Below, one piece after another: positions 1 to 6,774 of a stretch of DNA of 25,897 nt. Position 1 is the first letter of the stretch. Every line of letters starts with the position of its first letter. The notes beneath the pieces are model-generated. The model saw only the letters and a program-made list of their open reading frames with translations, was not told the DNA's origin and searched no databases. The translations under genes were made by a program, and so were the position numbers. This DNA is from 2-12-FULL-42-15 sp964196565 (GTDB taxonomy: Bacteria > Pseudomonadota > Gammaproteobacteria > Coxiellales > Coxiellaceae), in NCBI GenBank assembly GCA_964196565.1, contig CAXMUH010000103.1, forward strand, positions 1-25,897. Direction: 5' to 3'.

Positions 1-982
1 TTTGAGGCTGACTATAAATCGCTTTAATCTGAATGCCAACTGGTATTTGCCCAGCTAAACTCTTGACCTTCTCAGTAATAGCTGCACCAATTTTGACGAC
101 GTTGCCTCCGGGAACAATCGAGATTCCAATAGAAAGCGCGGGCTGGCCATTGTAATAGATTATGTGATCGGGCACCTCTTGGTAACCGCGTTTTATGTTT
201 GAAATATCATTAAGATGAAATAATTTATTCGATTTTTTGCTGCGCACAATTAAATTGCTGATGGTGGCAACGGAGCTCACATTACCGCTGGGTGAGAGCG
301 TAATGTATTCATTGCCGACACGCACTTCGCCGGAATAAGAAACTAAATTCTGTGAATGTAATGTCTTGTAAATGTCATCCAGTGAAATACCTAAATTAGC
401 AATGCGACTTTGTGAAATTTCAACAAAGATTGCCTCTTGTTGATCGCCGGTGATGGTGACTTTTGCAACCCCGCTAACTAATAAAATTTGCTTTTTCAAA
501 TCATCAGCATATTTTTTTAATTCACGATAATTAAATCCATCGCCAGTGAGCGCATAGAGCATGCCAAAAACATCGCCATAATCATCATTAACTAGCGAGG
601 GACCGGCACCGGGTGGGAGTTTGCTCTGTATGTCGCTTACTTTGCGACGCAGCTCATCCCAGACTTGGGGCAGAGAGCTTTTATCAAATTTATCTTTAAT
701 TGTGACTGTTATTTCAGAGGTTCCATAACGTGAGATTGATTTGAGACGTTTAATTTGTCCCATTTTTTGTATTTCTTTTTCGATACGATCGGTGACTTCT
801 TCTTCCACTTCTTTGGGTGTGGCACCAGGATAGTGAGTTATCACCATGGCGTCTTTGATGGTAAATTCGGGATCTTCGTATCGTCCTAAATGGAAGTAGG
901 CATAGATGCCACCAATGATGCAAAATACGATAATCATCCATGTTACAGCAGGTTTGCGGATAGAATATTCGGCGATATTCAT
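1..982 (-). CDS. RND efflux permease, N-terminal part (runs off left edge)
   Basis: Inner-membrane proton-driven pump subunit of a tripartite efflux system, HAE1-like RND family. Translating the minus strand from an ATG at 982 gives 327 uninterrupted codons to the window edge. The protein starts MNIAEYSIRKPAVTWMI, a typical first transmembrane helix (about residues 10-28). 'LGRYEDPEFTIKDAMV', 'YPGATPKEVEEEV' and 'LPPGAGPSLVNDDYGDVFG' follow, which are porter-domain hallmarks. Full-length relatives have about 1,030 residues, so roughly the first third (TM1 and the PN1/PN2 porter region) is visible. The start codon overlaps the stop of the upstream membrane-fusion gene as ATGA (982-979), so the two are probably translationally coupled. 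Substrate cannot be told from this portion. Recognition of the family is secure; the exact subfamily is not. Confidence 0.93.
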   Translation of the reverse strand, partial: MNIAEYSIRKPAVTWMIIVFCIIGGIYAYFHLGRYEDPEFTIKDAMVITHYPGATPKEVEEEVTDRIEKEIQKMGQIKRLKSISRYGTSEITVTIKDKFDKSSLPQVWDELRRKVSDIQSKLPPGAGPSLVNDDYGDVFGMLYALTGDGFNYRELKKYADDLKKQILLVSGVAKVTITGDQQEAIFVEISQSRIANLGISLDDIYKTLHSQNLVSYSGEVRVGNEYITLSPSGNVSSVATISNLIVRSKKSNKLFHLNDISNIKRGYQEVPDHIIYYNGQPALSIGISIVPGGNVVKIGAAITEKVKSLAGQIPVGIQIKAIYSQPQ

Positions 983-2061
983 TTCGCATTTCCCTTAGCA
1001 GGTTTGAGCAGTTGAATTTTTTCACCGGGCTGTAAAAAATGAACCCCAGCGCTGACTACACGATCGCCAGGTTTTAGTCCTTTGGTGATTTCTGCATTGC
1101 TTCCACTTAAACGACGCACGGTGATGCTAACTCGTTTGATGGTATTATTTTTCTCATTGACCAACCACACCGATGCTTGGTTTTTTTTATCCGTAAAAAT
1201 AGCACTGGATGGAACTAAAAGGAAATCTTGATTTTTGGTTTTGGTGTTGGGCAGTTTGGTAATAATGGTGGCAGTCATTCCAGGAAGAATGTTAATTTTT
1301 CTCGGGGCTGGTAATTTGACTTTTATCTGATAGGTCTGGGTTTCCGGATCGGCTTCGGTCGACATTTCTTTATAGGTTACCTCAAATTCATTTTTGGGTG
1401 CCGCTGGGAATACAGCATAAATTTTCACCTTATCACCCTCTTTGCGTAAGTTGATCATCACATTTTCTGGAACGCTGAATTCAATGTCTAGCACGCTTAA
1501 ATCTTGCAACTTCACAATTTTTTGTTTGGCTTTTATGTATTCGTGATTTTCAACAAATTTATTGGCGATATTGCCAGTAAATGGCGCTTTAATGGTGGCT
1601 TCGCGCAGGTTCTCTTTTGCGGTGTTGTAGTTTGCGATGGTCACCAGATAGGCTGAGCGCTTGTAATCATATTCACTTCGAGAGATATGACCATCGACTA
1701 CCAGTGATTTGGCACGTCCATATTCTGCTTTCGCATGAATATAGCGCGCTTCGGATTCTCGAACTTTCTCTTTGTAATCATGTTCGTTAAGCTGTGCGAT
1801 TAATTGTCCTTGACGAATTTCCATTCCTTCCAATATGGGCAGTTTTACAATTTTTCCGGGAACTTTAAATGAGAGTGTTGCTTCTCTTGTAGCAAAGACC
1901 TTTCCTGCAAAACTGCGTTGAATAAAGGACTGAGGTTTTTGTACCACCATCGTTTTAACCAGTTTAGCCGCTGCTGGTTTTTCTTTTTTTTCTTTATGAC
2001 ATCCGACTAACACTAAAGTTGCGCTTAAGACAATTAGACTATTTCGTATAAGCATTCTCAT
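979..2061 (-). CDS. RND efflux periplasmic adaptor (membrane-fusion lipoprotein)
   Basis: Periplasmic adaptor of the HlyD/AcrA (MFP) family that links the inner-membrane RND pump to an outer-membrane channel. The 360-aa protein opens with a lipoprotein signal: hydrophobic residues 8-19, then a lipobox L18-V19-G20-C21. It should therefore be anchored by lipidation on Cys21. Next come a barrel-sandwich/lipoyl half ('FKVPGKIVKLPILEGMEIRQGQLIAQL', about 65-92), a short alpha-hairpin (about 95-150), the second lipoyl half ('ATIKAPFTGNIANKFV', about 155-170), and beta-barrel and membrane-proximal domains to the end. It overlaps both neighbours by 4 nt (ATGA at 2061-2058 and 982-979). Met3 is an alternative start. 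No outer-membrane factor gene is nearby, so a TolC-like protein encoded elsewhere is presumably shared. Confidence 0.93.
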   Translation of the reverse strand: MRMLIRNSLIVLSATLVLVGCHKEKKEKPAAAKLVKTMVVQKPQSFIQRSFAGKVFATREATLSFKVPGKIVKLPILEGMEIRQGQLIAQLNEHDYKEKVRESEARYIHAKAEYGRAKSLVVDGHISRSEYDYKRSAYLVTIANYNTAKENLREATIKAPFTGNIANKFVENHEYIKAKQKIVKLQDLSVLDIEFSVPENVMINLRKEGDKVKIYAVFPAAPKNEFEVTYKEMSTEADPETQTYQIKVKLPAPRKINILPGMTATIITKLPNTKTKNQDFLLVPSSAIFTDKKNQASVWLVNEKNNTIKRVSITVRRLSGSNAEITKGLKPGDRVVSAGVHFLQPGEKIQLLKPAKGNAK

Positions 2062-2741
2062 TGCGCGCGTTCCTTGTTTGCCGTTTTATTGGCAATATGC
2101 AGGCCGACCAGCTGTGCTAGCCATACCGTTAAATAAATTTGCCCGGTGATCGCTTGTAGCCATGAAAATGTTTCAGCAATTTTTGATAAGGGTGTGATAT
2201 CGCCAAAGCCCAGGGTAGATTGCGTGACGAAACTATAATAAATAAAAAGCTGTGAGCTCATCGCAAATCGATTGGGGTCTACGTCGGGCATATGGAACGC
2301 ATTGTGATTGAGATAAAACATCAACACATAAGCGAGAGCCCAGGTTAACGCGATGAGCAGGTAGCCGCAAATAGCGCCACACAGCGTGTTCAGGGTCACG
2401 ACTTTATGCCCCACCACATTCGACAGGACAATGATCGTGATCAATAAGAAAAACAGGATAAATAATGCATATTCGATAATCATTAGCGTATGATTCAGGT
2501 TAAGGAGTAAATTCGTCCAAACGCCAATAAGGCTTAGCACAGCCAATAAGGCGGTGAGTGGAAGTAACCATTTTCCCCGTTGGATTACCCAGGCAGCACA
2601 AAAAACAATAGTGCTAAATAAAATGCCAAACACATACGCTTCTTCACGAGTGTCAGCCATAAATGTATTGAGTATAAAAAATACCAGCAGGAAGAAGAGC
2701 AGATATAGGAATCTGTATGGGCTTATTTTTTGAGCATTCAT
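2058..2741 (-). CDS. Two-pore-helix K+ channel-like membrane protein (Ion_trans_2)
   Basis: A 227-aa integral membrane protein with about six predicted transmembrane segments (roughly 10-28, 35-52, 57-77, 86-108, 118-145, 189-215). Between the last two lies a pore loop, 'FVTQSTLGFGDITPLS', with a selectivity-filter-like T176-L-G-F-G180-D181. This matches the T-x-G-[YF]-G-D signature of potassium channels; GFG replaces the commoner GYG but occurs in genuine family members. No RCK/TrkA-N regulatory domain follows; the protein ends about 10 residues after the last helix. The start is preceded by GAAGG (4-nt spacing). It is first in the operon, and its stop overlaps the adaptor start, so it is coupled to the efflux genes. 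Family assignment is good; actual ion selectivity and any role in efflux are inference. Confidence 0.8.
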   Translation of the reverse strand: MNAQKISPYRFLYLLFFLLVFFILNTFMADTREEAYVFGILFSTIVFCAAWVIQRGKWLLPLTALLAVLSLIGVWTNLLLNLNHTLMIIEYALFILFFLLITIIVLSNVVGHKVVTLNTLCGAICGYLLIALTWALAYVLMFYLNHNAFHMPDVDPNRFAMSSQLFIYYSFVTQSTLGFGDITPLSKIAETFSWLQAITGQIYLTVWLAQLVGLHIANKTANKERAQ

Positions 2742-2834
2742 TGTGCCTTCATCCTTGAAGCTGAATACTTATTATTATAGTATTTTTCCCTACTTTTTGT
2801 AATGATTTGAGCGAGTTAGGTCAAGAGTTGATCA

Positions 2835-2852
2835 TACTATTTATAAATAGTA
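2835..2852. repeat. 18-bp perfect palindrome over the SGNH hydrolase stop
   Basis: TACTATTTATAAATAGTA is a perfect self-complementary AT-only-core palindrome covering the last codons and the TAG stop of the SGNH hydrolase gene. No U-tract follows on the minus strand, so it is not a standard intrinsic terminator. It may be an end-of-transcript structure or chance in AT-rich DNA. Confidence 0.4.
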
Positions 2853-3466
2853 CTAATCGCACCTGCTTTTTTAAGTAACTCAGCAATTCCTTGTGCCAGC
2901 CTAGCATAGCCTTTGGCATTAAAGTGAATGGTGTCTGATTTGTATTCGCGTTGTTTTAACAGTTTACGGATAAGATCGCCCGAATACGGAATATCATATT
3001 TTTCTGCAATTTGCTCATAAAAATCGGGCACACTCAAGGTTAGAGAAGGTGCAGGGGCTGCGACCAAAACAACTCCGGCACCGGTGTTTTTAATTATGGT
3101 AATCATTTTTTCTAGATTGCTTTTAACAGTTTCAACAGGAACACGCTTTATTATATCATTCCCACCCAGGCTCAAAATAACTAGACTTGGATGATACTCT
3201 TGCAGCGCTTTGGGTAGTCGCTCTAATCCACCTTGTGTGGTTTCACCGGATTTACCGGCATTAATTACCTTAAGGTGGGTGATTTTAGCAAGCACGCTTG
3301 GATAGCTGTCTTCACGACTCGTCCCCGTGCCATAGGTTAAGCTGTCTCCAAAAGCCAGTATAGTCGCATCCGGGCTCAATGGTGCAAGCACTGGTGTCGG
3401 CTCGCTGCAGCTGGCACAAAGCACAATTAATGCTACGGTAGCGCATCTTGCAAAATATCGTCTCAT
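2837..3466 (-). CDS. SGNH/GDSL-family esterase (TesA-like), probably exported
   Basis: A 209-aa hydrolase of the SGNH superfamily, related to TesA-type acyl-CoA thioesterase/lysophospholipase L1 and arylesterase proteins. Block I is 'ILAFGDSLTYG' with nucleophile Ser42; 'NAGKSGETT' carries the block II Gly; 'SLGGNDI' carries Asn103; 'SDTIHFNAKGY' supplies Asp178 and His181 of the catalytic triad. The N-terminus (R2, R3, R7, then hydrophobic 9-17) is a signal peptide. It ends in 'LCASC', so Cys20 may be lipidated, although Cys at -3 is off-consensus. Expected site is the periplasm or the inner face of the outer membrane, acting on acyl esters or thioesters. RBS AAGGGAA precedes the ATG. It lies downstream of lnt in the same direction with a 62-nt gap. 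Substrate is unknown. Confidence 0.88.
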   Translation of the reverse strand: MRRYFARCATVALIVLCASCSEPTPVLAPLSPDATILAFGDSLTYGTGTSREDSYPSVLAKITHLKVINAGKSGETTQGGLERLPKALQEYHPSLVILSLGGNDIIKRVPVETVKSNLEKMITIIKNTGAGVVLVAAPAPSLTLSVPDFYEQIAEKYDIPYSGDLIRKLLKQREYKSDTIHFNAKGYARLAQGIAELLKKAGAISTIYK

Positions 3467-3528
3467 TGGCTGTTCCCTTATAATATAAAATGCTCGTCAC
3501 ATTTGGAGCAATAGTGTCAGGTTTTGCA

Positions 3529-5004
3529 CTATTTCAATAAAATACCTAAAAGTGTCATCAGCGATAATAAGATTAACAACGGGTGAAAGCTATAATCCAT
3601 CACCGGTGTGTTTCCAATCACTGCCTTGACCTCACCTGTGAGTGTATAAAGCTTATTTTCAGGGGCTTCTTTAATAATATCTCCGCGTGGGTTTATGATT
3701 GCGGTGATGCCAGTATTGCTAACATAAAGCATATAACGTTCGGTTTCGATCGAGCGCATCTGTGCCATTTGTAATTGTTGAGGGGATGCGAGTGAATGCC
3801 CAAACCAAGAGTCATCGTTGATGGTTATCATTAATCCCGCATCTTTGCTGCGATCAATCACCAGAAACGGGTAAACCACTTCATAACAAATAAATGGGAC
3901 GATATTTATTCCATCGCCTGTGAGGTGAGCTTGATGAGTGGGCCCTCTGGATAGATCTGAGTTGGGTATTTCAAAGTATTTCATAATCGGCTTTAAAATA
4001 AAGGGCAGGGGAGTATATTCCCCATAAGGCACTAAATGCTGTTTTAAATAAGTGCCAGAACCATCGCCCACGGCCATAATGGCATTGTAGAACTTGGTGT
4101 AATTCTTTTTGGCAATGGGTACGCCAAAGATTAGGGTTGAATGGTGTTGCTTGCCCAACGCATTCAGTTTTGATATTAACCCTTGTGCTTGATTGGCTAA
4201 TATCGGCACGGCGGCTTCGGGCCAGACAATCAGATTATAATTCCAATATTGCGAAGTGGTGGTGGTGTATTTCTGAATATTTTTGACAACGCGCTGTGGA
4301 TCCCACTTTAAGCTTTGTGGAATATTGCCTTGTACCAACGCCACGGTAATGGGTTTTTTAAGCTGTTTGGTCCAATGGGTATAATGCAGTGGGGTAGCAG
4401 CAACCACTAGAACAACAGCGATTATGCTAGCTGTGATTTTTGATTTATAGCTAGAGTGAGTCGCAATTAAACACAAAGCGCCGCTGATAAAAGCAACAAC
4501 CACAGAAACACCATAAACACTCAAAATAGGGGCGTAACCGCTTAAGATATTTCCGGTTTGACTGTACCCTAAAAAAAGCCACGGAAATCCAGTCATTAAA
4601 TAACTGCGTAACCATTCCCAAATGACATAAGTGGCAGGAAAGATTAGCAAACATTTTACCCAGTTGCTTTTTTTGCGAAATAGTTTCGAAAACACATAGC
4701 CTTGGGTTGCTGGATAAAGCGCCATTAATAAAATAAATAGAACTGTGATTAGCCCAGCTAAAAAAGTATTGGCATTGCCGAATTTATGAATGCTTACATA
4801 AAGCCAGGAGGTACCCGTGCCAAATAATCCGATGCCAAATAAAAGTCCGCGCCAGAAAGCTTGGGCAGGACGTGCGTCTTTAATGCAATAGAGAAATAAA
4901 CCAGGGGCGATAAAAGCAACTAAATACCAGTGAATAGGGGCAAAGCTTAACACCAAGAGTGCGCCAGCGATTAGGCTTAAAATAGGCAGCAGTATTTTTT
5001 TCAC
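3529..5004 (-). CDS. lnt: Apolipoprotein N-acyltransferase
   Basis: Inner-membrane enzyme that transfers an acyl chain from phospholipid to the N-terminal diacylglyceryl-cysteine of lipoproteins, the last step of lipoprotein maturation. The 491-aa length fits the family (E. coli about 512). The N-terminal half has several hydrophobic helices (about 4-22, 26-40, 53-72, 80-98, 118-135, 157-182, 190-205). The C-terminal nitrilase-like domain holds the triad: Glu263 in 'LIVWPEAAVP', Lys321 in 'YLKQHLVPYGEY' and Cys373 in 'PFICYEV'. A final helix spans about 474-490. The start is GTG (5004-5002) with GAGAG just upstream, 8 nt after the corC stop, so corC-lnt form an operon as in many gammaproteobacteria. 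It would act on the two lipoprotein candidates in this window. Confidence 0.96.
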   Translation of the reverse strand: MKKILLPILSLIAGALLVLSFAPIHWYLVAFIAPGLFLYCIKDARPAQAFWRGLLFGIGLFGTGTSWLYVSIHKFGNANTFLAGLITVLFILLMALYPATQGYVFSKLFRKKSNWVKCLLIFPATYVIWEWLRSYLMTGFPWLFLGYSQTGNILSGYAPILSVYGVSVVVAFISGALCLIATHSSYKSKITASIIAVVLVVAATPLHYTHWTKQLKKPITVALVQGNIPQSLKWDPQRVVKNIQKYTTTTSQYWNYNLIVWPEAAVPILANQAQGLISKLNALGKQHHSTLIFGVPIAKKNYTKFYNAIMAVGDGSGTYLKQHLVPYGEYTPLPFILKPIMKYFEIPNSDLSRGPTHQAHLTGDGINIVPFICYEVVYPFLVIDRSKDAGLMITINDDSWFGHSLASPQQLQMAQMRSIETERYMLYVSNTGITAIINPRGDIIKEAPENKLYTLTGEVKAVIGNTPVMDYSFHPLLILLSLMTLLGILLK

Positions 5005-5012
5005 TGGTCTCT

Positions 5013-5852
5013 CTATGATTTTTTTAAATCCAAAAGCAATTGCTTAATTCGTCGTTTACTTGCAGCGGTTACGGTGATATTAAAATCTGTCAATTCTAAC
5101 TTTTCACCGGGTTTTGGCATATGGCCAATTTGTTGCGCCACATAGCCACCTATGGTGTCAAAGTCATCGTCATCAATGGCGGTGCCAAAGTGCTCATTGA
5201 ATTCGTCAATTGGCGTTAACGCCCTAATATCATAGTTGCCCGCTTCAGTTTTACGAATATTGGGTTCTTCGACTTTGACATCAGTCTCGTCCTCAATATT
5301 CCCCACAATCTGTTCCAGTACGTCTTCAATGGTAACGAGGCCTGAAACACCACCAAATTCATCGACGACTATGGCCATATGATACCGGTTTATTCTAAAC
5401 TCACGCAAGAGAATATCGATGCGTTTGCTTTCGGGGACAAATACCGCAGGGCGAATTAAGCTTTGGACTGTGGTTTGGATGTTGTCTTTTTTTATGTAGT
5501 ATTTGAGTAAATCTTTGGCCAGCAAGATGCCCAGCACTTCATCCCGATTTTCACCAATTACCGGAAAACGCGAATGCGTGGATTCAATAATCATTGGTAA
5601 GACTTGTTCTGGTGTCGAGTTGTATTCTACTACCGCCATGCGTCCACGAGGGATCATGATATCGCGCACATGAGTTAAAGAAACCTCGAGCACGCCTTCA
5701 ATCATAATAAATGCATCATTGTTGAGGAGTTGTCGATCTTTGGCATTGTGTAGAAGATCGACTAATTCATCTCGATTGTGCGGCTCTCTATGCAGTGTTT
5801 TCGCTAAGCGTTGTAGCCAGGACTTATGGTCACCGGCGGGGTCGTCGTTCAT
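5013..5852 (-). CDS. corC: CorC/YbeX-family CBS-domain protein
   Basis: Cytosolic protein of the YbeX/CorC family (279 aa; E. coli 292). In E. coli this family is linked to Mg2+/Co2+ efflux and ribosome maintenance. Residues about 20-45 are the conserved 'REPHNRDELVDLL' segment. A CBS pair covers about 60-190 ('VRDIMIPRGRMAVVEYN', 'HSRFPVIGENRDEVLGILLAKDLL', 'YHMAIVVDEFGGVSGLVTIEDVLEQIVG'). The C-terminal transporter-associated domain (CorC_HlyC) covers about 200-275 ('DTIGGYVAQQIGHMPKPGE'). It has no membrane segments, which separates it from longer HlyC/CorC transporters. It sits directly upstream of lnt. Unlike in most relatives, ybeY is not next to it: about 3 kb of other genes lie between. 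It therefore needs its own promoter, and a candidate is present. Confidence 0.95.
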   Translation of the reverse strand: MNDDPAGDHKSWLQRLAKTLHREPHNRDELVDLLHNAKDRQLLNNDAFIMIEGVLEVSLTHVRDIMIPRGRMAVVEYNSTPEQVLPMIIESTHSRFPVIGENRDEVLGILLAKDLLKYYIKKDNIQTTVQSLIRPAVFVPESKRIDILLREFRINRYHMAIVVDEFGGVSGLVTIEDVLEQIVGNIEDETDVKVEEPNIRKTEAGNYDIRALTPIDEFNEHFGTAIDDDDFDTIGGYVAQQIGHMPKPGEKLELTDFNITVTAASKRRIKQLLLDLKKS

Positions 5853-6017
5853 TTAAACTCGCAATTACATGGTTCTTATTCTAATTATAACAATGTTCAA
5901 AACCATGTGCGAAATATAGTGTAAAATATCTCTCTAGATTGTAACCACATGATATTTAAGAGTTATTAGCCACAAGGATTGGGTGGCGCAGAGCTTTGTT
6001 CACAGATTGTGCTACCG
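5853..6017. other. Intergenic region upstream of corC
   Basis: Part of a 415-bp stretch without an intact gene. The corC-proximal portion holds the candidate corC promoter. The remainder (about 5914-6017) shows no convincing ORF, RNA gene or terminator. Beyond it lies the LuxR-HTH relic, then the yaiI promoter. Confidence 0.6.
5867..5913 (-). promoter_or_regulatory. Candidate corC-lnt promoter flanked by an inverted repeat
   Basis: On the minus strand a perfect TATAAT lies at 5889-5884, with TTCGCA 18 nt upstream (4/6 match to -35). This would start transcription about 25 nt before the corC ATG. The -10 is enclosed by ACATGGTT (5867-5874) and its exact inverse AACCATGT (5901-5908), 26 nt apart. 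That layout could be an operator pair or a leader hairpin. It is a prediction from sequence match only. Confidence 0.45.
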
Positions 6018-6176
6018 TTACGTTAAATAGATACTTTCATCCTCTTTGCTAATCAATTTGAATAGCCCGAGTTTTGAATGACAGTCGAGTTTGCTATAGG
6101 CGTTATGAAGGTGATTTTCAACTGTGCGTACAGAAAGATTGAGCATCTGTGAGATTATGGCAATGTCATAACCCAT
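6018..6176 (-). pseudogene. Relic of a LuxR/GerE-type helix-turn-helix domain
   Basis: The minus strand from 6176 to a TAA at 6020-6018 encodes 52 residues. They include 'YDIAIISQMLNLSVRTVE' and 'NHLHNAYSKLDCHSKL', which match the recognition-helix half of LuxR-type HTH domains (pattern eIA..L.iS.rTVe.Hl.n...KL.c.sk..L). The segment resembles the LuxR-HTH proteins common in Legionella-like bacteria. The usual first part ('LT.RE.e.L..l..G') is missing: immediately upstream are two in-frame TAA stops, and the other frames give no match. No ribosome-binding site precedes the ATG. It is most likely the 3' remnant of a decayed regulator, with the N-terminal sensor domain lost. A functional 52-aa peptide is possible but less likely. 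Confidence 0.7.
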
Positions 6177-6208
6177 TGATTATTAACACGGTTGCTTTTT
6201 TGCATGCC

Positions 6209-6236
6209 TTGCTATGTTCAGCGTGTTGGTTATAAT
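6209..6236 (+). promoter_or_regulatory. Candidate promoter of the YaiI-family gene
   Basis: TTGCTA (6209-6214), a 16-nt spacer and a perfect TATAAT (6231-6236) predict a transcript starting near 6243. This fits a translation start at 6268 and argues against the longer reading frame opening at 6214, which would begin inside the promoter. Confidence 0.55.
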
Positions 6237-6267
6237 GTTACAGCATATTTATTGGGTTAAGATTAAA

Positions 6268-6723
6268 ATGAAAATACTTGTTGATGCAGATGCCTGTCCT
6301 AAAGTAATCAAAGAAATTTTATTTCGTGCTGCAGTGCGTGAAAAAATTGAAATTATATTAGTCGCAAATCAACGTCTTGATATTCCTGCTTCGCCCTACA
6401 TCAAAATGCAGAAAGTGGGTAAAGGCTTTGATGTCGCTGATAATGAAATTGTTTGTATTGCTGAGCCCGATGATTTAGTCATCACCGCGGATATTCCACT
6501 GGCAGATTTAGTTATTAAAAAAGGCGCGCTGGCATTAGACCCGCGTGGTTTTTTGTATACCAAAGATAATATCCATCATCGCCTTACCATGCGTAACCTG
6601 ATGGCGCAGTTGAGAGACTTAGGAGAGGTGAGCGGTGGACCTAATACGATTACCAAGCAGGACCGACAGGCTTTCGCTAATGAACTTGATAAGCTGTTAA
6701 TGAAGCTGCATCGGCGGATTTAG
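6268..6723 (+). CDS. yaiI: YaiI/YqxD family protein (UPF0178)
   Basis: A 151-aa cytosolic protein of the YaiI/UPF0178 family (E. coli YaiI is 152 aa). The family has a PIN/NYN-nuclease-like fold but no firmly established function. Signature stretches are 'MKILVDADACPKVIKEIL' at the N-terminus, 'VGKGFDVADNEIV', 'DLVITADIPLADLVI' and 'DPRGFLYTKDNI'. The Asp residues at 6, 8 and in 'ADIPLAD' could form an acidic metal site (inference from fold relatives). The frame extends upstream to 6214, but the extra 18 residues are not family-like and would overlap the promoter, so Met at 6268 is chosen. No strong Shine-Dalgarno is seen. It converges with the 338-aa orphan gene (51-nt gap, no clear terminator). 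Confidence 0.92.
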   Translation: MKILVDADACPKVIKEILFRAAVREKIEIILVANQRLDIPASPYIKMQKVGKGFDVADNEIVCIAEPDDLVITADIPLADLVIKKGALALDPRGFLYTKDNIHHRLTMRNLMAQLRDLGEVSGGPNTITKQDRQAFANELDKLLMKLHRRI

Positions 6724-6774
6724 CTTGACCCATTAAATTGTTCATAATTGGCCTCAAACATCTAATGACGCAGC

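Noticed and set aside
750..1025. Open frame of 91 codons on the minus strand across the adaptor/permease junction.
   Set aside because: It is out of frame with both the adaptor end and the RND permease start, which have clear family sequences.
3510..3533. AATAGTG/CACTATT inverted repeat at the lnt stop as a terminator.
   Set aside because: Only 7 bp, AT-rich, 10-nt loop and no U-tract on the minus strand.
6214..6267. Longer N-terminus for the YaiI-family protein starting at 6214.
   Set aside because: The extra 18 residues are not family-like and the start would lie within the predicted promoter (TTGCTA-N16-TATAAT).
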